From NCBI RefSeq assembly GCF_018967845.1, contig NZ_JAHLZZ010000001.1:1178001-1242000 (forward strand): a DNA stretch of 64,000 nucleotides, given 5' to 3'. Position numbers and translations under genes: made by a program. Origin of the DNA: Hymenobacter siberiensis (GTDB lineage Bacteria > Bacteroidota > Bacteroidia > Cytophagales > Hymenobacteraceae). The notes under the pieces are model-generated. The model ran no database searches and was not told the DNA's origin. It saw nothing but the letters and a program-made list of their open reading frames with translations. Shown piece by piece: positions 45,877 to 60,567 of this stretch; the first letter of the stretch is position 1, and the number at the start of each line of letters is the position of its first letter.

Positions 45877-46604
45877 CTACTCAGCAGAATAATCTGGGCA
45901 CACCGGTGGGTATGCTGTTGGGTGCCGCCGCTGCCGCCAGCGTCCGTACACGGCGGCCGTGACCCAAGTAGCGGTCAGCGGCCCCAGAAAATACAGCCAC
46001 AAGCTCGGGCTGCTCCCGGCGGGTATGGCGCTGCCCAGTGAGCGGGCAGGATTCAGGCTCATGCCCGAAAGCGGGGCCTCCACCACCACAAACAGGGCCA
46101 GTAGCAGCCCCACGAACGCGCCCGTCCATTGCTTGAGGCGAGCCGAGTGCAGCGACCACAGCATCACCATCATCAGCGCACCGGAAATCAGGATTTCGGC
46201 CCCCAGCGCAATCACCCAGCCGTAGGCTCCCGCGGGCGGGTGGTGTTGTAGTGCACATCCGGGTGACCAAACCACGGGGCCATCAGCCAGAAGATAGCCA
46301 CGCCGGCCACCAATGCCCCCGCAAACTGCGCCACTACGTACCAAATGGCATCGGCCGTCCGGATATGGCCCAGCTGCCAGAAGCCCAGTGTCACGGCCGG
46401 GTTGAAGTGCGCTCCCGAGCGCTTGCCCCAGGGCGAGTAGGCCATGGCCGCCACCAGGCTGCCCACTATCAGCCCTACCCCAATGCGCTGCACCCATTCG
46501 TGGGGTCCCAGCGCCCGTGCCACCGCCGAATTAGGGTGGTGGCACACTACGGCCGCTACGCTCGAAAAAACGAGAAAAGCTACCAGCCCGGCCGCCTCTA
46601 CCAA
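45877..46604 (-). pseudogene. Aquaporin/glycerol-facilitator family, frameshifted
   Basis: Two overlapping frames encode the two halves of one MIP channel. The first half (VEAAGLVAFLVFSS to HYNTTRP) has the NPA box in HFNPAVTLG. The second (AGAYGWVIALGAE onward) has the second NPA box in SLNPARSLG. Joining them needs one extra C in the CGCCCGCGGG tract near 46230-46236, so a single-base deletion is likely. No ATG precedes the first half: only TTG at 46604, with a TGA four codons upstream, so the 5' end may also be lost. A sequencing error in the C/G tract cannot be excluded. Confidence 0.75.
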
Positions 46605-46758
46605 GTAGTTGGGTCAGTGGCGGCGAAGCGAGCGCAACAGGTGAGTGGCAAATAGTATGAACGACGGATAGAGGCGGTTGCAATACGAACGCACCGGGGA
46701 AGTTGGCAGCTGCAATCCGAACGCATACGGGTTTTGAGCACGATGGGGGAAGGCGGAG

Positions 46759-47952
46759 CTACAGCCGGCGTAGTACCACGCGGCGGTTGCGGGGGCGCTG
46801 GACGGGGTCGGCGTTGTCGGCTACGGGCTGGGTGCCGCCGTAGCCCACCGGTCGTAGCTGGGCCGTGTGCACGCCGTGGGCCGTGAGGTAGCGGCATACG
46901 GCCTCGGCCCGCTGCTGCGAGAGCTGGCGGTTCAAGTCGGCGTTGCCCACGTTGTCGGTGTGGCCCTGCACTTCGAGGCGCAGGCCGGCGCTTTCTTGCA
47001 GCATGGCGGCCAGTGTGTCGAGGGCGGCGCGGGCAGGTGGCAGCAGCCGGGCTGTGCCCTGCTCGAAATGAAGCTCGGGCAGCGTCACGGCTTCACCCAC
47101 GGCCAGGCGCGCCAGCTGCGCGGTGCCGCCCGAGTCGGCCCGCAATACCAGGGCTTCGGGCGCTGGCGGCGCGGCAGCTTGGGGTGGTGGCAGCATCGGG
47201 CGGCGTGCCGGCCGCGCCGCCACCCGCGGCTGGGGAGGCGGGGCGGCTGCGGGTACCGGGGTAGTGCGCGGCCGGGCGGCTACCGTGGGTCTGATGCCGG
47301 AAAGCGGTGGCAGCGGCTGTGACTTGGGCGGCGTCGGTGCTGCGGCCGGCCGGGGGTTATTGGCATACAGAAAGCTCGTCGGAATGGGCTCCGGCTTGGG
47401 CGTTTCAGCCGCGAGGCCCCACAGGTTGCGCCACGACGAGGGAGCCTGCGCCGCCCGGGGGCCAGGTGGCTCCCAGGTAACAAAAACGCGGGTATCCATG
47501 CTGTATTGGCAATAATCGACCCGCAGGCGGTAGGGCTCGCCGGCCCGCAGCTCCACGGCGGTGGTGTAGTTGCTCAGAGGCTGCCCGCGCCACTCGTTTA
47601 TAATCAGCTGGTCGTTCAGCCACAGCCGAATGCCGTCGTCCACGGTCACATGAAAAAGGTATTTGCCGCTGGTCGGGGGCACTAGCCAGCCCGTCCAGCG
47701 CACCGAAAACAGCTCGGCCCCGAGGCCCGGCGCGGGCGGCTGCTGGCCCCAGTTGAAGTTGATGGTGGTATCGCGGCGGGTCAAAACGAACTTTTCGAAA
47801 TTCGTCCCTTCGTAGTAATCGCCTTTCAGGCCGCTGCCCGTCGGGAGAGGTGCCTGCGCCCACGCGGGTGCACCCGGCAGCCACCACGCCAGCAGCAATA
47901 CGTTAGCAAGCAATAGCGGCCGCCCAGGCCCCCTTTGGTGTACGCTAGTCAT
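46759..47952 (-). CDS. PA14-OmpA fusion protein
   Basis: 397 aa. A signal peptide ends in APAWAQ. A PA14 domain (about 40-165) shows GLKGDYYEGTNFEKFVLTRRD, WTGWLVPPTSGKYLFHVTVDDG and LWLNDQLIINEW. A Pro/Ala-rich linker of about 100 residues follows, then an OmpA C-terminal peptidoglycan-binding domain (EVQGHTDNVGNADLNRQLSQ, NRRVVLRRL). PA14 domains often bind glycans, so the protein may link an outer-surface ligand to the cell wall. Transcribed alone. Confidence 0.9.
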   Translation of the reverse strand: MTSVHQRGPGRPLLLANVLLLAWWLPGAPAWAQAPLPTGSGLKGDYYEGTNFEKFVLTRRDTTINFNWGQQPPAPGLGAELFSVRWTGWLVPPTSGKYLFHVTVDDGIRLWLNDQLIINEWRGQPLSNYTTAVELRAGEPYRLRVDYCQYSMDTRVFVTWEPPGPRAAQAPSSWRNLWGLAAETPKPEPIPTSFLYANNPRPAAAPTPPKSQPLPPLSGIRPTVAARPRTTPVPAAAPPPQPRVAARPARRPMLPPPQAAAPPAPEALVLRADSGGTAQLARLAVGEAVTLPELHFEQGTARLLPPARAALDTLAAMLQESAGLRLEVQGHTDNVGNADLNRQLSQQRAEAVCRYLTAHGVHTAQLRPVGYGGTQPVADNADPVQRPRNRRVVLRRL

Positions 47953-48024
47953 GCGGCAACAACGGTGATTCCCACGCCTTATTGTTGGCGGCCCTCAGGG
48001 TTAAATCAGGCGCTGCCGGGCCGC

Positions 48025-48465
48025 CTACTTAAACTCATCGCCGCAATGAAAGCAGTGAAACCGCTTGCCGCGCACCGGAAACCGCAGCAGTACCGATAGC
48101 AGCCCCGACCAGAACCCATACGTATTGCGCGTAGCCGGGCCATAGGCTACATCCGACGACCCGCAACGCGGGCAGCGCGGTGTTACGGGGTCGGGCGCAT
48201 CGGCGGCGAAGGAGGCAATGTCCGGGTCCGTGGCCCGGGGCACGGCCTCATCGTGCAGAATTTCGAGCGCGGCCTCCGCGTCGCTTTGCCGCACGTGCAG
48301 CCGCACGCCGCCCGTAATCGGGCTGTACAGCGGCATAATGGACACCAGATTCTCATTGCTGAGGAAGCACGGAATACCCGCCGCTTCCAACCGGGTGCGG
48401 GCCAGGTTGGCCGCCATCGGCTCGTAGAAGGATTCGAGAAAAACGACGGAATCGGGGCTGGACAC
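48025..48465 (-). CDS. DUF2007 domain protein with C-terminal zinc ribbon
   Basis: 146 aa, apparently starting at GTG (48465). The N-terminal 75 residues match DUF2007 (VVFLESFYEPMAANLARTRLEAAGIPCFL, then GGVRLHVRQSDAEAAL). The C-terminal part has CPRCGSSD and FHCFHCGDEF, two pairs of Cys that would bind zinc. The family is annotated as putative signal-transducing; the function is not known. Confidence 0.82.
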   Translation of the reverse strand: MSSPDSVVFLESFYEPMAANLARTRLEAAGIPCFLSNENLVSIMPLYSPITGGVRLHVRQSDAEAALEILHDEAVPRATDPDIASFAADAPDPVTPRCPRCGSSDVAYGPATRNTYGFWSGLLSVLLRFPVRGKRFHCFHCGDEFK

Positions 48466-48477
48466 GGGAGGGAAGTT

Positions 48478-48568
48478 AAGAGTTGAAAGTTAGGAGTTAA
48501 GAGTTGATTAAGCGGCTTGTGATAAAAGCCAGTTAACTCTTAACTCCTGATTTTCAACGCTTAACTTA
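48478..48568. repeat. Imperfect inverted repeat, GTTAAGAGTT type
   Basis: Copies of AGTTAAGAGTTGA and GGAGTTAAGAG on the left and TTAACTCTTAACTCCTG on the right face each other across GCGGCTTGTGATAAAAGCC. The AT-rich composition differs from the other repeats. Its right end overlaps the stop region of the small lipoprotein gene. Confidence 0.7.
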
Positions 48569-49138
48569 TTTTTGCTGCCGGGTAGCGGCGTCGATGCCGT
48601 TCATGGCGTGGCCAGCTTGGAGGCTGACGAACTCAGCCTGGCGGGCACGCACCCGTACTTCATCACGGGCGGGCATGTCCATGCGCACCTGCTTCAGCTG
48701 GTCGTTCAGGCGTTGGTACACGGCGCGGGCGTAGTCCCAGTCGCGGTCGGTCCAGGTGGCGCGCTGGGTGCGGGCCTCGCGCACCAGCTGGCCATAGGCG
48801 GCGGGCAGGTCCTGGGGCGTGAGGGCGTTGATTTGGCCGTTGTAGGGGCCCAGCAGCTTGGCTTCCATGGCCAGCTGCTGGCGCGGGTCGAGGGGCCGGG
48901 CGCGGCGGGCGCGGTTGGTGGCATCGTAGGTGGCCGCGGCTTTGCCCACGCGGGCCAGCTTGTGGGCGGCTTTGCTGGCCACGTCATCCAGTTCACGGCC
49001 GGCGTTGCGGGCCACGGCCCGGCGCTCATTGGGCGTCGAGTCGCAGCCGGTCAGCAAAAGGGCCGCCAGTGCCGCCGCCGGGAAAAAGCGCAGACGGCGG
49101 TTTGCGTTAAAACCATCAAATAGTCGTTGCATAGGCAT
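48566..49138 (-). CDS. Small lipoprotein of unknown function
   Basis: 190 aa from the ATG at 49138 (another ATG two codons later). A lipoprotein signal with LLLTGC is followed by a Lys/Arg/Ala-rich alpha-helical protein (KAAHKLARVGKAAATYDATNRARRARPLDPRQQLAMEAKLL). No family was recognised. It is transcribed toward and away from metF with an 80-bp gap and may belong to the same unit by position only. Confidence 0.65.
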   Translation of the reverse strand: MPMQRLFDGFNANRRLRFFPAAALAALLLTGCDSTPNERRAVARNAGRELDDVASKAAHKLARVGKAAATYDATNRARRARPLDPRQQLAMEAKLLGPYNGQINALTPQDLPAAYGQLVREARTQRATWTDRDWDYARAVYQRLNDQLKQVRMDMPARDEVRVRARQAEFVSLQAGHAMNGIDAATRQQK

Positions 49139-49218
49139 TTTTGGGCTTGAAAAGGCCAACGTGGCCTCGCCTTCTACGGCTAAACGGGCAGAAGGTAGCG
49201 GCACCGGCGGCGGCCGGT

Positions 49219-50175
49219 TTAAAATAGCTCGGCCGCAATGCGCCGGATGCTTTCCGACTTGCCCATGGAGTAATAGTGCAGGCAGGGCACGCCGTGGGCC
49301 ATCAGCTCGCGGCTCTGGTTGAGGCACCACTCGATGCCGATGGCGCGGGCCGCCTCGTTGTCTCGGCACTGGCTGATGGCCTCCGACAAGATTTCCGGAA
49401 TGTTGAGGAAAAAGGTCCTCGGCAGCATCGTGAGCTGGCTTTTGGTGGTGAGCGGCTTCAGCCCCGGAATGATGGGCACGTTGATGCCCGCGTCGCGACA
49501 CTTCCGCTCAAACTTGAAAAACTCCTCGTTGTCGAAAAACATCTGGGTCACGATGTATTCGGCGCCTCGGTCCACCTTATGCTTCAGGAAGCGGATATCG
49601 GAGGCATAATTGGGGGCCTCGAAATGCTTTTCGGGGTAGCCGGCCGTACCGATGCAGAAGTTGGTGGCCCAGGTATCATCCTGTTCCTCATCCAGGTACT
49701 CGCCCTTGTTCAGGTTGGCCACCTGGCCGATGAGGTCGCAGGCGTAGGCGTGGCCATCGGGCTCGGGCTTGAACACGCCCTCGCTCTTAATGGGGTCGCC
49801 GCGCAGGGCCAGAATGGAGTCGATGCCCAGAAAATGCAGGTCAATCAGCGCATTCTCGGTTTCCTCCTTCGTGAAACCGCCGCAGATGAGGTGCGGCACT
49901 GTGTCCACATCAAACCGGTTTTTGATGGCCGCGCAAATGCCCACGGTGCCGGGGCGGCGGCGCACGGTCTTCTTCTCCAGCAGGCCGTTGGGGTGGTGGC
50001 GGTACACGTACTCTTCGCGGTGATACGTCACGTCGATAAACGGCGGCTTGAACTCCATCAATGGCTCGATATTCGAGAATAGCGTGTGGATGTTCTCGCC
50101 CTTTTTGGGCGGCAGCACCTCAAAGGAAAAAAGGGTTTTGCCGTTGGCCTGGGCCAGGTGGTCAGTAACTTTCAT
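49219..50175 (-). CDS. metF: Methylenetetrahydrofolate reductase
   Basis: An FAD enzyme that reduces 5,10-methylene- to 5-methyl-tetrahydrofolate, the methyl donor for MetH. The 318-aa TIM barrel begins FSFEVLPPKKGENI and contains FIDVTYHREEYVYRHH, LALRGDPIKSEG and YIVTQMFFDNEEFFKFERKC. It lies 63 bp after metH on the same strand, so it should share control by the SAM riboswitch ahead of metH. Confidence 0.96.
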   Translation of the reverse strand: MKVTDHLAQANGKTLFSFEVLPPKKGENIHTLFSNIEPLMEFKPPFIDVTYHREEYVYRHHPNGLLEKKTVRRRPGTVGICAAIKNRFDVDTVPHLICGGFTKEETENALIDLHFLGIDSILALRGDPIKSEGVFKPEPDGHAYACDLIGQVANLNKGEYLDEEQDDTWATNFCIGTAGYPEKHFEAPNYASDIRFLKHKVDRGAEYIVTQMFFDNEEFFKFERKCRDAGINVPIIPGLKPLTTKSQLTMLPRTFFLNIPEILSEAISQCRDNEAARAIGIEWCLNQSRELMAHGVPCLHYYSMGKSESIRRIAAELF

Positions 50176-50238
50176 TATATGAGCTAGCCGTTAGCTATTA
50201 GCTTTTGGGGTCGGGATTTTGAGAACTAGAGCTAACAG

Positions 50239-53933
<3,695 letters not shown>

Positions 53934-53934
<1 letters not shown>

Positions 53935-53980
53935 TTCTTTCTGTTCGATAGGGCTACGTAAGCGCGTATCCAGAAAGAAA
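53934..53980 (-). promoter_or_regulatory. Putative ribosome-site sequestor hairpin of metH
   Basis: On the minus strand TTTCTTTCTG (53980-53971) is perfectly complementary to CAGAAAGAAA (53943-53934), whose last A is the first base of the metH start codon. The hairpin would bury the RBS-like AGAAAG. The left strand overlaps TCTTTCTGGATA (53978-53967), which is also complementary to the aptamer 5' strand. Confidence 0.6.
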
Positions 53981-54031
53981 CCCATGCGGCGAGGCACGGT
54001 TCCGGCTGTCATCTTCTTTCACCAAAAAAAT

Positions 54032-54116
54032 AGTGAAACGGGAGTTGGCACCTACTCTAGGTAGGTTGCCAAGACGTCATCGGGCCCGGTCCCTCGGTCT
54101 TTCTGGATAGCAGCGT
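54032..54116 (-). promoter_or_regulatory. SAM-I (S-box) riboswitch upstream of metH
   Basis: On the minus strand the sequence follows the S-box consensus in order: CTATCCAGAAAGACCGAGGG, GGCCCGATGA, CTTGGCAACC, a short stem-loop ACCTAC...GTAGGT, and GGTGCCAACTCCC. These are the conserved core elements of the SAM-I aptamer. S-adenosylmethionine binding would lower expression of metH and probably metF. The recognition rests on the consensus motifs; no covariance search was run. Confidence 0.9.
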
Positions 54117-54236
54117 TGAACGAATATACAGCCGAAACGCAAAATGGTTCGCTGGCCGTGCAAAACCTACGCCTGCCCGTGGGAGTTAAGTCACCCATTC
54201 CAAGGAGCAATTTCTTCCAGGGAGCAATTTTCAATT

Positions 54237-55187
54237 ATGGCAAAACAAACGAAAGCCGCCTTCTACACCGAATTCGGTGGGGTGGATAAAATTCAAGTCG
54301 GTAACTTGGACCTGCCCGAAGTAAAGGAAGGGGAAGTGCTGCTGCGCGTGAAGGCGGCCGGGGTCAATCCCGTCGATTCGCTGATTCGGGAGGGCTATTT
54401 ACAGCAGATGCTACCGGCTGAGTTCCCTGTTGTGCCGGGCTGGGATATGGCCGGGGTGGTAGAGGAGCGCGGCCACGGGGCCCGCCGCTTTGCTGTTGGC
54501 ACGGGGGTGTATGGCTACATTCGTCGTCCCACGGTGCAGCACGGCACTTTTGCCGAGTACATGGTGGTGCCCGAAAGCTACCTGGCCCTGCGGCCCGGTA
54601 GCCTGAGCTGGGAGCAGGCGGCCGGTATTCCGCTGGCGGGGCTCACGGCCTACCAGTCGCTGTTTGACGCCGGCCAGCTGCAGGCGGGCCAAACGGTCCT
54701 GATTCTCGGAGCTTCGGGCGGGGTGGGCGGTTTCGCCATTCAGCTGGCCAAAGACCGGGGCACAACGGTAGTGGCGGTAGCCAGCGAGCCCAACTTCGCC
54801 TACATGAAGGAGCTGGGTGCTGATTTCACGGTTGACTATCGCAATGGAAGCGTGGGTGATGCCGTGAAAGCCCTTGTGCCCGCCGGTGTCGACCTGATTT
54901 TCGACTGCATCAGCGGCGATACGCTTACCCAGAGCCTGCCGGCCCTGAAACCCGGTGGTACGCTGGTTTCCATCCTGCACAACGGCCAGGGGCTGGATGC
55001 CAGCATCAACTTCCACTACGTTTTTGTGGAGCCCAATACCCAGCAGCTGGACGAGCTGCGCCAGCTGGCCGATGCCGGTAAATTGACGGTGAAAATTGCT
55101 GAAACGTACCCGCTAGCAGAGGTGCAGGAAGCCCTCAAGCAGATTGAATCTCACCACACGACCGGCAAAATCGTTGTCGTGCCCTAG
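54237..55187 (+). CDS. NADP-dependent quinone oxidoreductase-like protein (MDR family)
   Basis: 316 aa. A medium-chain dehydrogenase/reductase without zinc-binding residues: GroES-like N-domain (VKAAGVNPVDSLIREG, VPGWDMAGVVEE) and Rossmann C-domain (LILGASGGVGGFAIQLAKDRG, DLIFDCISGDTLTQSLPALKPGG). The ATG at 54237 has AGGGAGC upstream. It is divergent from metH with the riboswitch between, and is closed by the hairpin at 55220. Substrates of such proteins are quinones or enones, but the specific one is unknown. Confidence 0.88.
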   Translation: MAKQTKAAFYTEFGGVDKIQVGNLDLPEVKEGEVLLRVKAAGVNPVDSLIREGYLQQMLPAEFPVVPGWDMAGVVEERGHGARRFAVGTGVYGYIRRPTVQHGTFAEYMVVPESYLALRPGSLSWEQAAGIPLAGLTAYQSLFDAGQLQAGQTVLILGASGGVGGFAIQLAKDRGTTVVAVASEPNFAYMKELGADFTVDYRNGSVGDAVKALVPAGVDLIFDCISGDTLTQSLPALKPGGTLVSILHNGQGLDASINFHYVFVEPNTQQLDELRQLADAGKLTVKIAETYPLAEVQEALKQIESHHTTGKIVVVP

Positions 55188-55219
55188 CAGCGTCAGAACA
55201 AGGGTTAGCCAAAAGTGTG

Positions 55220-55268
55220 AACGTCATGCTGAACGCCGCAATAGCGGCGTTCAGCATGACGTTTTTTG
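55220..55268 (+). terminator. Perfect 20-bp hairpin with T-run (terminator; minimal GTCATGC palindrome)
   Basis: AACGTCATGCTGAACGCCGC and its exact inverse enclose a four-base AATA loop, then six T follow. It lies 32 bases after the oxidoreductase stop. The stem tip AACGTCATGC is the same as the outer end of the dispersed palindromic repeats. Confidence 0.85.
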
Positions 55269-55604
55269 ATAGGGGCTATACCAGCCACACGCTGCCGGCC
55301 GCAAACCGGGCCGGCTCGGGCAGCAACTCCGGAAACAGCTGCGCCCCAGCAGTCGGGCCCAATTGCCGGCGCTACCCACGCGTAGCGGCCCGGCATTGGC
55401 CTTCGGTGTTTTACGGGCAGGCGCACGAAACAAGAATACCTGATAAATCGAATATTAAAAAATAACGCTGCTTTGTAAATAGTTTAAAATCATGAAAATA
55501 AGTGATTTTATAATTGGATTACTGCTGGCGGGACGGACAATATAAAAAATCCGCTATCTTTCACCGTCACCTGCACCGTTTCCCTTCGAATACACTGCCA
55601 GCCT
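55269..55604. other. Non-coding stretch upstream of the LytTR regulator
   Basis: About 336 bp without a credible gene. The first half is GC-rich, the second (from 55440) is strongly AT-rich and presumably contains the promoter. A partial match TATCTTTC to the TAnnTTTG box is at 55555-55562, but no TTG stands at the right distance upstream, so I do not call it. Confidence 0.5.
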
Positions 55605-56336
55605 ATGCTTTCTTGTTTAATTATAGATGATGAGCAAGGTGCCATTGATATCCTGAGCACTTTCATCGAGAAGACCCCGTTTTTGAATTTGGAGGGTACT
55701 ACTTCGAGTCCCATTGAGGCACTTAGTATCATCGAAAACCAGACAATTGACCTGGTGTTCCTGGATATTCACATGCCGCAAATTTCAGGGCTTGACTTTA
55801 TGCCGCTCATCAAGGGCCGCACCAAGGTTATTCTGACGACAGCTTATAGCGAGTTTGCCGTGAAAGGATTTGAGCTGGAGGCGCTGGACTACCTGCTCAA
55901 GCCTATCGCCTTCGAACGATTTTTGAAAGCAGCCCAGAAAGCCCTGAATGCCAATATCGAACCTTCGGCGCGCTGGCAACCCGCCGAAAAAGAAGACGAC
56001 TACATCTTTGTCAAAACAGAGAGTAAGGGAAAAATGATGAAGGTTAATTTTGCCGACATCATGTATATCGAAGGGATGAAGAATTATTTGTCCATCAATA
56101 CGAAAGAAGACCAGGTTGTTACACTTTTAAATATCAAGGATTTAGAAGAGCGGTTGCCGGCCCGGCAGTTTATGCGGGTCCATAAATCGTACATCGTATC
56201 CATCAATAAAATCAAAGCCATTGATGGCAACCAGATTCTGTTTACCGATATGAAAGCCTACGTTCCGCTGGGCGATACCTACCGCAGCGCCTTTTTTGAA
56301 GCCTTGAACCAGAAAATGATGGGCGGGAAGAAATAA
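55605..56336 (+). CDS. LytTR-family response regulator
   Basis: 243 aa. The receiver domain (about 1-118) has the acidic pair in IIDDEQ, the phosphoacceptor Asp in VFLDIHMPQ, Thr in LTTAY and Lys in LLKP. The LytTR DNA-binding domain (about 140-240) shows YIEGMKNYLSINTK and FMRVHKSYIVSINKIKAI. No sensor kinase gene is adjacent, although these regulators usually pair with a 5TM or 7TM histidine kinase. It is tail-to-tail with the lanthipeptide dehydratase gene, with one base between the stop codons. Confidence 0.95.
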   Translation: MLSCLIIDDEQGAIDILSTFIEKTPFLNLEGTTSSPIEALSIIENQTIDLVFLDIHMPQISGLDFMPLIKGRTKVILTTAYSEFAVKGFELEALDYLLKPIAFERFLKAAQKALNANIEPSARWQPAEKEDDYIFVKTESKGKMMKVNFADIMYIEGMKNYLSINTKEDQVVTLLNIKDLEERLPARQFMRVHKSYIVSINKIKAIDGNQILFTDMKAYVPLGDTYRSAFFEALNQKMMGGKK

Positions 56337-56337
56337 G

Positions 56338-59442
<3,105 letters not shown>

Positions 59443-59517
59443 AAGCAGGAACCGGCATTAGCGAATAGAGGTCCCTAAAGGTGCGGCACAGTTCCTGATT
59501 AAGCTGCACAAGCGGGC

Positions 59518-60519
59518 TCAGGCCGCCAGGCGCACCGCCCGGCCCCGCCGGTCGAGGAGGGTGGCCGTGGCAAAATTGCGAATGACGGCCAGGTGGGTCG
59601 TGTCGGACGTTTGCTGGTGTAAATAGTGGCCGGCCTGGGCCAACAAATTGGCTTTAAACACGCCGTATTCAGAAGCAATTTCAGGGTCAGCTACGAAAAT
59701 AAGGACATTCTCCAGGAAGGAATTGAGGCCGTTTTGGTAGTATGATTCCTTTACATACAGCCAGTTGTGTAGGATTGCCCGGTTGTAGGTGTCGGGGTGT
59801 AGCTGCTGCAGTAAGTCCCGGAAAAAGAAGTGGTAGTGGTAGTCGTCGGTGTATTGTGGATGGGTGAGATAGGTGGTGTTCTGGCTGGCGAGTTTCGCAA
59901 ATACCTCGTCGAGGGTATGTTCCTGGTAGGCCCGCACCTGTTGCAAGGCCGCGCCATCCCAGTCATCGATGAGCAGGCCAGTGGCCTGGCCGGTATGAGC
60001 AAACGTGAGGATGTTGCGCAACAGGTTGTGGGCGCGGGCATGGTGCTGTTGCTGCGTATAGAGCGCCACGATATTGAGCAGCTGCTCGACTCGCCGGTAA
60101 ATGAGCTTGTAGCCCTGCCGCTCCAGCTCGGCGCTTAGTAGCAGGCCCTGGTGCAATAAGGCAATTCCCTGCGTGGCATTGCCAACTTTATACTGGTAGT
60201 TGCCCCACGCCGAGAGGTGGAATAAGGTAACAAATGCTTGCGGGGCGGCTGGTAATTCAGCCAGCTCGGCATCAGCCAGCTGCAGTTGGGCAAGGGCGGC
60301 CGCCAGCTTATCGGTGCGGCATAGCTGCACGGCTGCGGTGTACTGCTGTAGAACCGCCGTTGCCTGTTGGTAGGCTTCCGGGCCCATTTTTGCCCGCAAC
60401 TCCTTATCGAACCAGGTGGTAAATATGGCTTGGATATTCGGGCCCTCTACCAGCGTGGGCTGGGGTAGCTGCCGCAAAGCCGCCAGTTGGCGGGTGAACG
60501 TGGACAAGGAGCTGGGCAT
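59518..60519 (-). CDS. Hypothetical helical protein of the lanthipeptide operon (paralogue 2)
   Basis: 333 aa from the ATG at 60519; a GTG at 60546 is possible. It is all-alpha in appearance with TPR-like helices (LSAWGNYQYKVGNATQGIALLHQGLLL, RRVEQLLNIVALYTQQQHHARAHNLL). It is paralogous to the next gene upstream along the full length; both share the YNRAILHNWLYVK/YDRTLLYNWLYVK block and a C-terminal R-G-R-A-V-R-L-A-A/G-G-R-A-A-R-M-A-A tail. No family recognised. Position between exporter and LanB suggests an accessory role in the peptide pathway. Confidence 0.75.
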   Translation of the reverse strand: MPSSLSTFTRQLAALRQLPQPTLVEGPNIQAIFTTWFDKELRAKMGPEAYQQATAVLQQYTAAVQLCRTDKLAAALAQLQLADAELAELPAAPQAFVTLFHLSAWGNYQYKVGNATQGIALLHQGLLLSAELERQGYKLIYRRVEQLLNIVALYTQQQHHARAHNLLRNILTFAHTGQATGLLIDDWDGAALQQVRAYQEHTLDEVFAKLASQNTTYLTHPQYTDDYHYHFFFRDLLQQLHPDTYNRAILHNWLYVKESYYQNGLNSFLENVLIFVADPEIASEYGVFKANLLAQAGHYLHQQTSDTTHLAVIRNFATATLLDRRGRAVRLAA

Positions 60520-60567
60520 GTGGCTGATTGCTTGAGAGTTACACACTAAGAAGGTGGCAGCGGCAGG

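Noticed and set aside
46598..46897. 99-aa minus-strand ORF with Arg/Pro-rich N-terminus between the aquaporin and OmpA genes
   Set aside because: It overlaps the end of the PA14-OmpA gene in another frame, has no recognisable motif and is likely spacer.
54032..54116. Cobalamin riboswitch ahead of metH
   Set aside because: The conserved core matches the SAM-I pattern element by element and no B12-box was seen.
55555..55562. TATCTTTC as promoter of the LytTR gene
   Set aside because: It differs from TAnnTTTG in the last base and lacks a TTG at 19-21 bases upstream.
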